64,000 nt of DNA from Pocillopora verrucosa (Eukaryota; Cnidaria; Anthozoa; Scleractinia; Pocilloporidae): the NCBI RefSeq assembly GCF_036669915.1, contig NC_089319.1, positions 17,677,512-17,741,511 of the forward strand, written 5' to 3'. The first letter of the stretch is position 1. Each line of letters opens with the position of its first letter. The notes under the pieces are model-generated. The model ran no database searches, was not told where the DNA came from, and saw only the letters and a program-made list of their open reading frames with translations. Both the position numbers and the translations under genes were made by a program. Shown piece by piece: positions 1-20,407 of this stretch.

Positions 1-188
1 CTAACCCAACAGCAGTGAATTTGATAACAAGTCAGGGTTGATGTTGAGTAAGGGGAGGGGTGGTAGGTGCGCAGTTGCTCGAGATTGGCATTGATCCAAA
101 GTTTCTTTCTCAGAGAGAGGACCCAGTAAAAAATTTTCTCTATGTTACTGGCGTCTCTAGCATTGTTTTCTTGTTATTGTTTTCACAG

Positions 189-8786
<8,598 letters not shown>

Positions 8787-9270
8787 AAGGTATATGGCAA
8801 GGGTCTACCCTGGAAACCATTGTATATATACTTCTTTATTTTGCCCCGCGATGGTTGATGTCAGCGTTTCCAGCCAGCAACCAAGGGAAACGGAGTGTAA
8901 GATCATTGTAAGACTTGTAAGGGATTGTTGTACTCTTTTAAGGATCCAAAAACAAAGAATGTGATATTGGCAGAAACTCAGTTTGATTATCACTACTTAT
9001 GCTGCAAACAGGTGGAGGTCTTTTTAGTTCTGTTCGAACTCCCGATCTTTTGGTGTCCACCATTATGGTTTGAAGCCCAGAACGCTCCTTAATGAGCCCG
9101 CGATTTTGGCTGGATACGTTGCGAAGCGACATAGCGTCGCTATGGTTACCTTGTTGAAATCACTTTAAGCTCGAAGCTATTCCAGTATCGAGTGAAGGAA
9201 AACGAAACGTTTTTTCTTTCCTTTTAAGTGGTTACAAAAAAATGTGTAATGTATATAAATTTGGCCGTCT

Positions 9271-9276
9271 AATAAA
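9271..9276 (+). promoter_or_regulatory. Candidate DDB1 poly(A) signal
   Basis: An AATAAA lies 485 bp after the DDB1 stop codon, followed within 30 bp by a GT- and T-rich stretch. It is the first canonical signal seen downstream, so a 3' UTR of about 0.5 kb is likely. Confidence 0.5.
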
Positions 9277-9697
9277 CTTTGTTAATGTGAATACAGTAGT
9301 TAAAAAGTTTTATTTCGAGTGCTGCAGTAGGTCATATCGTAGTATACATAACATTCCTTCAGTTAAGACTCAAAAGAGTAACAGATACAAAATGATAGTA
9401 AGTTCTTTGGGTGTAAAAAAGTAAGATTAATTTAAACACGGCTGTAAACTTGAAATCGGACTAACCTTGTGTGTGGAATTTTAAAGGACTTAGGGAGCTT
9501 TATGCAGAAAATTAGAGATCTGAATTTTATGGAAGTGTTTGGCCTTAATCGAGCTTCTTGACGGTTTAAAAAAAATCGTGTTCTGAACGATAAAACTATC
9601 ACCCTACCTGATAACAAAATGATTGAATTCTACATCACAAAAAAGGAATTCTATGCTGACTTAAAAATTCCTTTTCTATCCCTTTCCTTTACTTTCA

Positions 9698-9895
9698 ACT
9701 GTTCAACTCCCAAGATCTGATTGATAATTCTCCCCTCTTGCCGCTACACATGTCCTTGTAAATTAGTTACGAGAATTTGGTGCTAGATCAATAGAACTTC
9801 TACCTGATATTTTTGAGTATTCTTATTACTCGTTTGCTGGATAATGTATGAATGTAAAGAGAAGTTACATGTTCATCACTTCTGAGATAGAAAAG
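9698..9895. repeat. Dispersed repeat family B, copy 2
   Basis: Contains CAACTCCCAAGATCTGATTG, AATTAGTTACGAGAATTTGG and GTTTGCTGGATAATGTATG, matching 2881-3092 across nearly the whole length with scattered substitutions. Confidence 0.7.
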
Positions 9896-10185
9896 TTTAA
9901 AAAATTACAACTGTTGTCTTTGTAACAATCATTATGTTTGGTACTTGACTTCAGTTCACAGACCATTACAAGTCGGTTTGGAAGGTGACCGTTGTCAGGC
10001 GAGTTTTGGACTTTATATACGCAGAGTATGTTCTGAGTTTCCTCTCCTGAAAGCTACGCATTGGAAGCGCCCAAGGCGAGATGTGGTATATTCTCGCTGT
10101 TTTAACTTTAGCAAATTGTCCGTGCTTAATTTGAGGAGAACTTTTTTATGGCACTGTAAGATCCTTACATCGCAGTATAGTTTAT

Positions 10186-10578
10186 TCAGGAGTAATATAA
10201 GTACAGCCGCGTCCCATTCCTTATCTTATTTTGTTTAAGCGTGGTATTCACAAATCTGTACTCCGCTTTAGTCACCGGATTAAACAACATGAGAGAATTT
10301 GACCGGCTCCTACACGGGTAATTTTCCTTATGAAGGGCCATTTTACGTGACCTGTGGAAAATGGTACACAGCTGGTCCATCAGGTACTTAATCGTGTCAC
10401 TGTCCTGAACACCAAGCGTCACCTGTTCCCGTGGTACCCAGTACTCTTTGCTTTCGGAGCTGGCATGGACAATAAGTAGCTCTTCGATTGAAAATGAATC
10501 AGTTAGCTGTAAACAAGAATCACTTTTACAAGAATACGATTCCGACTTAAATCTTCTGTTCCTAAGAGTGACTAGCAT
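10186..10578 (-). other. Unrecognised open frame, possible gene fragment
   Basis: An uninterrupted frame of 130 codons on the minus strand. Its first residues come from a dispersed repeat (family A copy at 10553-10745), so any real exon would begin further in. The middle part, with IEELLIVHASSESKEYWVP, LMDQLCTIFHRSRKM and LMLFNPVTKA, looks more protein-like than the surrounding frames. It faintly recalls the lead-in to the lipid-kinase motif of ceramide kinases (a hydrophobic stretch followed by NP), but the diagnostic GGKG is absent. The C-terminal third is low quality. It could equally be chance or a decayed fragment. Confidence 0.15.
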
Positions 10579-10745
10579 CTCATTTCTCCCTTCAGTGTAA
10601 AATCTGAATCACACATAAAGTTCATGATGATCAACTAAAGAATCTGTTAATTGTTCACGGAATCTCCCTTTCTCATTGCCCAGGAAATTAGAGAGAACCG
10701 TATGGAAGATATGCATAACGATATTAAACTGTGGGGGGTTTAGTA
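10553..10745. repeat. Dispersed repeat family A, copy 1
   Basis: Begins CTAAGAGTGACTAGCATCTC and continues with TGAATCACACATAAAG, GATGATCAACTAAAGAA, GGAAATTAGAGAGAAC and GAAGATATGCATAACGATATT. It aligns with 11632-11798 and 26010-26198. Confidence 0.65.
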
Positions 10746-11631
10746 TAATGTGCTACATGGCAAATCCGAGATCGCTCGCACAATTAAGGAGGCTCCTCTT
10801 GAGACAATCCATAATATTTTGATGTTATTGAGTAATCCAATAGCTTAAAAATACCTGCTCATACAAACTCGAGCTAAAATGACTCAGAGTCGGACCCAAA
10901 ACATATTAATGCCCATGAACATAACCTCCGTTGTTGTATTAGTGTTAGCTCGCCACCAAAAGATCTCTTTAAATGAGACTTTGACCGGCAGGGTTATAAA
11001 AAACAATAATAAAACTGAACCTGCTTCAAACTCTCACTCACCTGTTGCCACCTGATCACAAAATGAAAGAATGAAAATTGCTAAACAAATAACGGATCCT
11101 CTGCTTGCTGAACGATTCGTTAATACTCTGTTTTGCATTTTTTTTTTCACATCGATGTTGGAAAGAAATCTAAAAAGAAAGGCCCAGTTGAGCCAAAATC
11201 AATATTGAGGGAAAAAACTTCAGTTATCACTGACAGCCAATCGTGATGGATCAACCATTTGTTATGTCATGCATCCGTCATGATCTATTCCTTTCATTTA
11301 AACTTGTCTTTTATACTCTATCAAAATCGTAGAGTTTTTTTAAAATCCTTAATGAATTGCCAGCATCATATATGTTAGTCCCGTCCTTGCTATTCCAAAC
11401 AGCGTTTTTCTCACCCTGCTTAATTTGGCTATTCGCCGGTCCAAAAACCAAACGGTGTCAGTTTTGTGGTCATTCCAGTTTGGACGGGCGGGCGTAATGG
11501 TGAAACGTTGACGTGATGGTCAGAAATGGAAACATTTTTGTGCTCCCTTTTTTGTGAGTTTAGACAAAGTTTTGTGGACCAAGGCACATTTCGTTTTCAA
11601 TGTATGCATGTGAGCTTGAACTCTTTGAACG

Positions 11632-11798
11632 CTTATATCACCCCTGAATCAAACATTACAATCAGGAGTATAGAGGAAATGATCACCAACTAAAGAAGTT
11701 ATTGATTGTTAAACACATTCTTCTTGTCAACACCTTAGGAAATGAGCAGAGAACAGTTAGGAGAATATGCATCCTGATGTTAGGGTGTAAAGGGTTAA
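11632..11798. repeat. Dispersed repeat family A, copy 2
   Basis: Contains GATCACCAACTAAAGAAG, CTTGTCAACACCTTAGGAAA and GGAGAATATGCATCCTGATG, and ends GGTGTAAAGGGTTAAT. Matches the copy at 26010-26198 closely. The GGGTTAA end is what a TTAACCC-type terminal inverted repeat would give. Confidence 0.7.
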
Positions 11799-12945
11799 TA
11801 CAATGGAGTCAACTAGTGATTTTGTGATTTAGCAACGACGCCATTTTTAAATTTTCTAACGTTTTTGAGAGATAAGTGGGTCGTTGTCTCCTACTAAACG
11901 CATAGTTAACCCTGCGTTGCATCCAAACAAAGCACTCTTTGTAATCACTGTTTAATTTCTGTAATGTGATTATGCTTAATTTGACCTCCCTGTGGTTTTC
12001 CAAGGGGGACTGGCATTAACTCAATTTCCTGAACGACAGGGGGGCTCTCAGCACCTAAAACCCGAACTGCTGGGATGATTTTAGGCGCAAATCACGCAAG
12101 GCTTAATTCCGTTAAAAATGACCTACCTATAAAACTAAAATTGGCCACGCATAATTCATACGAAGAAATAATTACTTGCAAACAGACGTGTAGTGACTAA
12201 CAGACAAGGGTATTCTCCAAGCCTTAGAAATGAGGCTTAGAAAGGGCTACAAATCTTTTACTTTTCCTTTATTGGACAGTGCAGGGTAAATTTGTCGAAC
12301 TTTTTCTTTGGCAATCCGTTTAAATCTTCTTCATCCCCTGCCATCCATGACCAACCTTGTTTTCTCCTTTGTTATCATTGCTTCATTTGTGTTTTTCTTT
12401 GTCACTGACCCTTTATTCTGCTGTGTCCTTAAAGCTGAGGGGAGTCTTACACCTGAACTAAACTCACTCTAGATTATATAAAGGAACTTCTTCTTCGTCC
12501 CAAGAAGGTCGCGGGCATGGGTTTTTCAAAAGTTCACCCGGATGCGATCTGTCTTTTAAAATCATCTTCAGTTTACCCCCCCCCCTCCCCCCCATGGCAT
12601 CTGCGTCTCATTTATTTTACTCAGTTTCAAGAAGGTATTTATTATAAAACTAGATTAATTCTTTGGGCAATTATTTGTCCTTTAAATTTCCAAAACTGGT
12701 TGGGCCAAAACTGTCGAGGTCAGGGTAAGTCATGGTATTGATAGGACTGTATGGCGGGTGAAGGAACCAATCTGGCTACAACCTATATATGCAAAGGTTC
12801 CTAATGTTAAGGTTTTAAATGTGAAGTTTCATTGTGCAAAAGTGCCATGTGAAGACAGCTCAACTGGCTTCTAACAAATTAAACTGTTAGACTAGAAAGT
12901 TATTGGACTTCATATAGCTTTCTGAGGCCTTTTTGATCCTAATTA

Positions 12946-13155
12946 AGGTCTCAATGGGGTTGACCGTTGGCCGTAAAACGGCGAAAAAAAAATTAGTCGT
13001 TAGGCGTAGATATTGTCAATTTTTAAACGTTAGCCGTAAAAAAAGCTAACCGTAAAATTTTTCCTAACCGAAAAAAATCAACTGTTAGCCGTAAAATAGC
13101 CAAAATTTTTATCATTAGACGTAATAGCCATCACCCCATGGCTCTCAATTGAGGT
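12946..13155. repeat. MITE-like element, CTCAATGGGG family, copy 1
   Basis: Left end GGTCTCAATGGGGTTGA, right end with CATCACCCCAT. The interior repeats the word GTTAGCCGTAAAA and variants at least five times (for example at 13028, 13047 and 13084). Related copies lie at 37203-37362 and 48982-49172. Confidence 0.75.
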
Positions 13156-15221
13156 TCTAAAAAGCCTTTTAAAAACTTATCATCAATCTCGGAATATGCT
13201 CGCTCGATAAATGATTGGGAATCAAAGACTTAATAAAATGTAAAAAAGTAGAAATTGAGCAGCAGGATAAAAAAAATAATGAATTAAGCGTTTCAAAGCA
13301 ATTTCTGAACTAACCTTGAAATGGACCGAGGTAAGTGATTTGTTGATGTTGTGTCTTCTGAGCTCAGTTCAGTGCATGCTGGATTCTTGTCGATGATACC
13401 AAAATTATATGTGGAATTTTTTGTAATGAGCAATCTCATCACTGCGAAGTTTCAGAAATTGAAACTGCTTCGTTCAAAATTACCGGCTTCGGAAAGGAAA
13501 AGAGTAAATTAAAATGGATTTACACTGCTGCCCACAGAAATTTTTAACATCGAGCTGAAAGAGCCGACTGGACCGGAGATTTTGCTTACTGAAAGTAATT
13601 ACCACTGATTGAAGAGGTTGAAATCTTGAAAGAATTAATAAACACACCACGTTGGGTTATGATGGAAGGAAACTTCGCTTGGATTACTCTTGATCAAGAA
13701 GAAATTGAAAAGCTTTGAGCTGCGGAAAGTCCATATTTTTCTAGTAAACGCATGAGGCGAAAGAGCGAATCAAAAAGATCTTATTTCAAAAAAAAAAAAA
13801 AAAGAATTGAAATAGAGACGGCAAGAAAGTTAAGATTGTTTTGCGACCAAAAATATTAAAATGATTGTACTTCTTTCCGTTAGCCAATGAAATACTCGTA
13901 TATATGCACGTGTTTACTAAAAGCCCTAACAATGATCAACACGTAAACAAATCTCCGCATGAGAGCGACTGAGACAAAACTAAACTGGCTCTAATCTTTC
14001 GCCTTCGGGGCTTTAATAACTTGATGATCGTTCCAGTTTATTGTCCTTCTTTTAAGTGCCTGAGTGTTGCAAATAAACACCTTTCCACGAAATAGATAAA
14101 TTTCCTCTACTCCATTCAACGCTGGAGAAGTGGGCTTTTCGTCTGAAAGCGAATTAGCACCACTAGATACTTATCTGCCATGTCGTTGAAGGGTCAAAGC
14201 TCTTTTAAACTTCCTCACGATATTCGAAATTTAGAAATATACGTTACGGGCTGCTTTTCGTCCCAGATGCTGCTATAAATCTGTCTGATTCCTGTTCTTT
14301 TGGGATGTTATCTTAAAGTATTTTAGTCAACAGAGCGGACTCCGCTCTTCATGTTAGTGGGCAGATAAATATTCTGCGGTCCCCTTACAGCAGGTGTTAA
14401 CAGCTCGTAGCTAATAAACCAGTGGTAAAGTTTAGGCAATATTTTTTTATCCTTGTCTGTCTGGTCGCTTTGGTCTTTTATCGAATATCTTTTCTTAAAT
14501 TACTTCTTTAATAAAAGGTTTAGTCACTCGGCGTGTATTTGAGGCCGCGAAAAGGATGATTAAAAGTACGGGACGCAGAAATTTATGGAAACAAGTTTTC
14601 GCAGTTTTTAATAATTTATAATTTATTTTTCAAATCTTCTCTGAACTACACCTCGGTATGCCTGAAAGTCGATTACAACAAGAATTACTGCTAAATTTGT
14701 CTCTGATCGAGAATTCGTATGGTGGTCGTTTTCTTTCGATTCAATAGACTATATTTTTGTGCGGGTTGTTTTGTTTTAAGTGTAGTAAGGCTATCTTTAG
14801 TGCCTGACTAACTTCCTTTCAAACAATGCTTTGTTTAGCAACTTGAATAAAATTGTCGCATCAAGATCGACGCGTCGCCAATCACTTTTTCAAGATCATT
14901 AAGTAGAAGCCTAAAATAGAAATAAAAATGTTGCCTTCGAGTTGTTATCAATGATATTTTTTGTGTCTCTCGTTCCTTGTGATTGCTCAAAGCGAACGAT
15001 TAACATATTCGAACAAGAAAAATAATAGCTCCTAAATAAACATTTGGAGTAATATTTCTTATGTTTAAAGGGTTGTACTGTTTACCATGGATAAACCTAG
15101 CTATCAATAATTGCAGAATTGCCTCGAATCGAATCGAAATTAGAAATGTTTCGCGGGTGTAATCGAAAGATCCCGGCCTCGTTTTGCATCAAGGTCGCAG
15201 TTGCGGACATTTCGCCGAGTT

Positions 15222-15227
15222 TTATTT
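15222..15227 (-). promoter_or_regulatory. Possible poly(A) signal of the PDZ gene
   Basis: AATAAA read on the minus strand about 745 bp downstream of the PDZ stop codon. Other weaker options exist closer in, so this is tentative. Confidence 0.25.
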
Positions 15228-15971
15228 CAAAAGTCGTGCTAGACTACACCTACAAATAGTTTTCGGTCGCCTTAATTCAATTCATCTTATGTCGCTCTCG
15301 AAATTCGCTTCTTACTCTATGTTATGAAATGTTTACGGAAAAATGGAATTATTAAATCCGGAGAATCTGCTGAAATTGCAGTTCGTCGGAGATTTACTCG
15401 CAGTGCTTTTGCAAGCCTACAAAATTTTTTATACTTTACCCAAAATTGTATTTTAAGCTTAAGAAAACTGTTTTGGCGTTGCAATGGATTAAAAGTCTCT
15501 CTCGTTACACATAAAAGAATTGTCGTGTTGAAAGCTTTGTCGAGGTAGGGCTCTTTTCATATCCGAAGAGCCTGTACTTGTAACGAATTTCAGCTACTTT
15601 GGTGGAAGTTTCGCGTTACAATACGGCTATTCTGAGAGATATTTCCAATATTAACCCTGTAGAAACTGTTTAACAGGTACTTCCTTAATAAAAACATCTT
15701 TGTTCCGCAGTTTGCATTCCGACGAGTTTGTGTTTATCAAATCCGGTCTGTGCTCAATTTGCCAGCTTGCAGAAAACAACGCATTCGAGCTAGCGAAAGC
15801 TCGCACCTCAAACACGAAGTTCCTTGCCATGACTTTTTAATAAACCATCAAGCTTTTGCGATTAAATTCATTCAGCTTGATCTTTAATTCCTAGTTGACC
15901 CATGCTCCGAGCCACAGTTTCTTAACAAGAGATTTGTTTTGCTTTTTCGGTCGTTCTTAGCAATCTAGAGG

Positions 15972-17099
15972 TCATTTAGGTCTGGAACTCTGTGCTTCAG
16001 ATCTCCTTCTATCACTTGGCTTGTGTTTGACGGGGCTACTCGCTCCCGACGCACTGTAAAATTGATCAGACCAGCTCACGACACTCGCAGCTCTGCTACT
16101 GCGACCCCGCTCGTGAGCTGACATGCGATCATCCGCTTCAGAGTTAAATATATCTGCAGAAGTCTCCCGTATTGGCGACAGCGCTCTCCTGCCTCCCACC
16201 GGCGACTTGGATGAACGACGCGAGCTGCGGTAGCTCGGTCCCGTGGCCTGTGGATTTCCCGTACTAATGGCATCTTTGTTTTTTCCTATGACTAGATTTG
16301 CTACCTTATAGTTCGCCTGATGACTGAGACTCGAGGTATTACTTAACCTTCTGTCACCAGTGAGCCGGCGATCGGGAGATAACCCGCTTGAATTTGAAGC
16401 CGAATCCACCGACCCTTCGGATCGTGATGTCCTAGAGGTCCTCGGACTCAAAGATTTCAAACCCTGTATATTATTGTCTTTATTCATAGCTAAACGCTTA
16501 GTGGCCATCGCAGTTACCGGAGTAAGAACTTTCACTGTGAGTATAAGTCGTCGAGTCATCTGCATCAAGGCACTCACATCTTGTATGGTCATAGTCCGCA
16601 CATCCACTTTATTCACCTTAACAATCTCGTCGCCGACTCGTAACAACTCGAAAACGTCCACATCTGTTCCTAAAACAACACGAGACACAAAAATACCTTG
16701 TTCACGTTCCCAGCCATCACCCTGACGAATATAAAATCCCAGAGTCTCTCCTGGTTTACGCCGTAGCTCGATCGTACGCTGCAAAAACGTTCCGTTTTTC
16801 GAGCAGGCCTCGCGGACACCCAGCACGTGTCTGAACGAGCCTTGTATAATCTTTATAGGCAAAGGTGGACATGGGTCGCCTTTAGTATCAGGTTCTGTGA
16901 TATCAGTTGCTTTCCTGATCGCAAAAAATTCATCTTCTTTCTCAGCCAGTCGCATTTTTTCAAAGTCTTCTTGCGAGACGCTGCTAAACCGACGTAACCG
17001 TTCCACTATGTCGTCGTCGCCCGACTTAGTCGCCGAAGGGAAGGCTTTTCCGTTCGGCGACGAAGGCTTTTTCCTCGCGTCTTCCTGCCGTAGAGCCAT
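15972..17099 (-). CDS. Intronless PDZ-domain protein (PAR-6-like PDZ)
   Basis: 375 residues, ATG at 17099-17097 and TGA at 15974-15972, with no intron. A charged N-terminus (about 1-100) precedes a single PDZ domain at about 107-193. The ligand-binding loop reads LGFYI (120-124), followed by GIFVSRVV, GDEIVKVN (helix and hydrophobic core) and the final strand RRLILTVKV. The combination LGFYIR, GIFVSR, DEI-VN and LILTV is closest, to my eye, to the PAR-6 PDZ, but no N-terminal PB1 domain and no recognisable semi-CRIB precede it, so this is not a full PAR-6. Residues about 215-375 are Ser/Arg-rich and probably disordered (SPRTSRTSR, RSSRRSSKSP), with many possible phosphosites. Likely a cortical or junctional scaffold binding C-terminal peptide ligands; the partner is unknown. 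A retrocopy origin would fit the missing introns but is unproven. Confidence 0.85.
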   Translation of the reverse strand: MALRQEDARKKPSSPNGKAFPSATKSGDDDIVERLRRFSSVSQEDFEKMRLAEKEDEFFAIRKATDITEPDTKGDPCPPLPIKIIQGSFRHVLGVREACSKNGTFLQRTIELRRKPGETLGFYIRQGDGWEREQGIFVSRVVLGTDVDVFELLRVGDEIVKVNKVDVRTMTIQDVSALMQMTRRLILTVKVLTPVTAMATKRLAMNKDNNIQGLKSLSPRTSRTSRSEGSVDSASNSSGLSPDRRLTGDRRLSNTSSLSHQANYKVANLVIGKNKDAISTGNPQATGPSYRSSRRSSKSPVGGRRALSPIRETSADIFNSEADDRMSAHERGRSSRAASVVSWSDQFYSASGASSPVKHKPSDRRRSEAQSSRPK

Positions 17100-17131
17100 G
17101 TTTTTTTTTTTTACTCTGCGTTTCCTACGCG

Positions 17132-17160
17132 TCCATCAGGGCCGCCATATTGCTTGAATT
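17132..17160 (-). promoter_or_regulatory. uORF and ATGGCGGC element before the PDZ gene
   Basis: On the minus strand CAATATGGCGGCC lies about 55 bp upstream of the PDZ start. ATGGCGGC matches the core of the YY1-type element often found around transcription starts of animal housekeeping genes. If transcribed, it also opens a seven-codon upstream frame (M-A-A-L-M-D-A, then TAG) out of frame with the main ATG. An A12 tract separates it from the start codon. Confidence 0.35.
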
Positions 17161-18298
17161 CAAAATGAAAAGTTTGCATGCAATTAAAGAATATTGTAGC
17201 GACCAGCCAATCACCTTGTACCTTCCAAGACAGGTGTACAGCGTCACACAAAAACAAAGCTCAGAGCTGGTTGCCAGTCAATTTTTTCTTCGGCCGCAGA
17301 AAACAATTAAATACGTAGATATTTTGGTGTGAAAACCAATGAAAGGATTCCCTTTGAGAGGATATCACTTGGGGAAGTATAAACAAATCGCGTTTGATCG
17401 AAAACTGTTCGGAGAGCGAAGAATTGCTGCAATACATACCCCACGCTTGCGTGATGATTTTGCCTACTTCGTTAACGCTGTACTTATAACAAGAAGTTTT
17501 GATTCATTACAGCATTCATTACGGCGATATTTTCGATGGAGGTGGAGGCTCAAATTTACGGAAACGTCGGTAAATTGATTGCGAAGTGCAACAATGACGT
17601 GAACAAATGAAAGCGAAGAAGTTCATCTGCCTGGATACGAAAAAAATATATATTTATGTTTTCGAATTTTTAATTCTTGTCTGAATGAAGTGATATTTGT
17701 TTGCTAATAATCGCCGCTCGCTTTTTTCCTTTTGAATCGTTGAAATCAATTGAAGATTCTAGATCTGTCGAGAAGTGAAATCGTTTAAAACAAAATTTAG
17801 AAATGAGCTCTACCGACGCGTGATAGGTACGAGAGAAAATTAAAATCGCGCGATCGATTTCGCTTAGCTTCCGTGAAAATTAGTATTTCAACAAGGTCAG
17901 CCTGTTGTTGTCGACAGAAAATGTTTCGGTCTAAATTTTTGGCTCTATCCCGAATGTGTCTGCAGTTTTTGTTCGATAATCTACTTTGTTTCAAAAGCAA
18001 TGGAAAATTACGCAATGTTTTTTTTTGGTGACGTCAAGGGATTATTTTTATCCCTATTTCCGTTTTAAAACGTGTTCTCAGTCGATTGTAAAAACCACTT
18101 TAGCTCAAAATTACGTCATCGCTTCCAAATTTTCAAACTCCGCTTGTCGAGTTAAAAATGTCTCAAACTTCGACACCCATCGTCACGTTTCTATACCTTT
18201 CTATATTTAGATCAATCACTCATTCATTTCCGCAAGTAAATTGTTATTCGCAATTGAATATAAAAAAGTGCGTAACTTAGTGCCAACCATTTTCCTGT

Positions 18299-18430
18299 GA
18301 AAACGGGAATTCAAACTTTTATTTTTGTTTTCTGTTTTCCTTTGACAATTAAAAACGGAATTCGAACTTCTATTTTCGTTTTCCTGCTAAATTAAAAAAC
18401 GGTGTTTAAAATCCCATTTTCGTTTTTCGT
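18299..18430. repeat. Three imperfect AT-rich tandem units of about 50 bp
   Basis: The core AAACGGAATTC, an ACTT/TTATTTT stretch, then CGTTTTC occurs three times, starting near 18300, 18351 and 18398, with increasing divergence. It lies just upstream of an ATG in an AAAATGGCTGCC context at 18548. Confidence 0.6.
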
Positions 18431-18547
18431 CTCCATGTTTTTATCATTTCTGTTTATCATCCTAACGAGAAGAACGTTGGCACCTCATGTCGTTAACAAA
18501 AAGGCCTGGCAACCACGGATGACATTTTGGCGGGAATAACAAACAAA

Positions 18548-18574
18548 ATGGCTGCCTTAGAAAACATGAAGGAA
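18548..18574 (+). other. Speculative first coding exon of DUF229 copy 1
   Basis: ATGGCTGCC in a good initiation context opens nine codons ending at GAA before a GTAAAC donor-like site. The exon carrying the copy 1 start has an acceptor at 21360 and is open for nine bases before its own ATG. Joining the two keeps frame and would extend the N-terminus by 12 residues. The donor is weak and a 2.8 kb intron is required, so the internal ATG at 21370 remains the default start. Confidence 0.2.
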
Positions 18575-19129
18575 GTAAACACACAAGAGAATTTTTTGAA
18601 AAAGGGGATATCACACAACCTTCCTTAAAAATTTCTGAAATTTTAAGAGATTGAATAATAAAAGTACCGACACAAATTATCCACTCACCGAACTAAACAG
18701 ACTGGAACTCAAAACCAACGAAGCAAATTTACATTTCGATTTGAAACTTTCTTGTTTACTTCCGTTCGGCGTGGTAATCGGCAAAGACCATGGCAGGTTT
18801 TTGAATAATAACCCAAAAATGACTTTTTTTTATTGATCTTTCAAAAGCGACTTTGAATTCTCTTTTTTTTTTTCCGCTTTGCAACTTCAACCTATTACTA
18901 AAATAATCTGCTAAGGAAATTGTTCATTCTGTGACCTTGTCCACTCGTTCATGTTTTTTGACTTCCTGTCAATTAATTTTCTATCCTACTTATGTTGTCG
19001 TCCACTAAATTAAGTGTTCCCCACATCGTTGTATCACAGAAATCCTTGTGTCCTTCGCCAAAAATGATTCCACGCTAAAATAGTTACTAAAAATGTTGAT
19101 CTCTTCGGGAGTAGTCATTGTTCATCGAC

Positions 19130-19332
19130 TGCGGGACCCCCCTGAGGCTCTGTAATATTCAAATGATCTCCCCTCATTGGCAGTCAATTTTCTATAATAC
19201 AGTCTCTCTTTTATACTCCGTCTGTGACGACTGATTCTCCTTCTGTTACCCTGGAAAACCATGTTATCCCCCCCAATAAAATACTCCGATCCCCCCTCCC
19301 CTCCCAGGTGATTAATAATGACCGTTTTCTAC
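19130..19332. repeat. C-run dispersed repeat (family D), one of several copies
   Basis: Contains GGCAGTCAATTTTCTATAAT, CTGGAAAACCATGTTATCCC and runs of C, ending in GGTGATTAATAATGACCG. Similar C- or G-run text occurs at 24355-24425, 29596-29775 (opposite strand), 33300-33360, 33598-33870, 36585-36980 and 45425-45540. Confidence 0.55.
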
Positions 19333-19334
19333 AC

Positions 19335-19620
19335 CCGACTGAGTGTCGTAAAAACATAAATTAAAGTGTTCGCAACAACCAATCAGAATTAAAGTTTTAT
19401 ATAACAAAGGGCCTATGAGAACTCAAAGTAAAACCATGTGAATCCCTGAAGCGCGGGAAAACGCAGTTAACCAAGAAGCGATTGACTTCAGTTTTGAATC
19501 TGATTGGTTGATTGAGGGGTGCAAGTTTTTCTGGATCATAGGGCTAAGAAAAGCGAAACCAAAGCAGTTCCATTTAAATTTAATTTCTAATTTTCGAGGA
19601 ATTTTCATTTCTGTTTAGAT
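19335..19620. repeat. CCAATC-rich dispersed repeat (family C), copy 1
   Basis: Opens with GACTGAGTGTCGTAAAAAC and contains CAACCAATCAGAATTAAAG, GAAGCGCGGGAAAACGC and CTGATTGGTTGATTG. The same order of words occurs at 43545-43800, with partial copies at 40908-41050 and 47370-47600. Confidence 0.7.
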
Positions 19621-20154
19621 CAGTTTATACCAGGTTTTTGTACACGTAAATGGCTAACAAAGAAATCGAGCTTACTTTGGCAAGGAAAAAGTATTGAATA
19701 TAAACCTTCCTTTACTTTCACGAGTATGTGAAAATTTCTAAATATGATTCAGAGCCGCTATAACTTTTTTCTGAATGAAAGACAAATCTTGATATACTTG
19801 TGGTTATTCTTTGAGCTTCAGGTAGGTGTGTCTGGGTCAAAATGCTAACATCGAGTGTTTCGTAAAGGCTCTTGAGTTGCTATGATAATCTATTTTGTCA
19901 TAACTGAATATGTAAATTTTTCAAAGAAACCTTAAAAAAAATTGTTGGTGCCGGTTTCTCGAAGAATCTAAATTGGTGTCAAGAAATAACGAAATAATTT
20001 TGAGCTGCCTCAGGAATATTCCATGTACGCTTTCTATTGTTTTGGAATAGACCTCTTAAGCTTGTATGGTTTTTTTTTTTTTTTTACTCCCTTCAGGTCT
20101 GAGGCAGGGAATTCAATTATGCGTACATATCCACGTGACTAAGAGAAAATTTGA

Positions 20155-20270
20155 AAGAAACAGTTCTCTAGATCCGAAGGTCTGAGGTTCGATTCCTCAT
20201 GGGGACTCAGAATTTTTTCTTTGTACCACGCTCGTGACAAGACGAAAAAAAACTTTCTTAGTTCTCTAGA
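20155..20270. repeat. tRNA-like B-box repeat, possible SINE fragment
   Basis: GGTTCGATTCC (a pol III B-box match) at about 20188 sits in GGTCTGAGGTTCGATTCCTC, followed by GGGACTCAGAATTTTT and CACGCTCGTGACAAGACG. No complete cloverleaf can be folded by eye around it, so it is not called as a tRNA gene. Confidence 0.4.
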
Positions 20271-20407
20271 GTGTTATCAAGGACCTGAAATTGGAAACAA
20301 CACCTACAAGCTAAATAGGTCTATTGCATTTTCGAGGTTGACAAAGTGATGTCTGGATTTTCTTTATCGGACAGCCCCTCTCTCCTGAAGCTTTCGCTTC
20401 ATGTGAA

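Larger units (their letters stand above)
8787..15971. other. Spacer between DDB1 and the PDZ gene
   Basis: Holds the DDB1 3' UTR, repeat copies of families A and B, one MITE of the CTCAATGGGG family, and otherwise AT-rich sequence. No exon with recognisable protein similarity was found. A 130-codon minus-strand open frame at 10186-10578 is described separately. The PDZ gene's 3' UTR must lie in the right part; AATAAA read on the minus strand at 15222-15227 is a possible poly(A) signal for it. Confidence 0.6.

Noticed and set aside
20155..20230. tRNA gene
   Set aside because: Only a B-box match; no cloverleaf with acceptor stem could be drawn.
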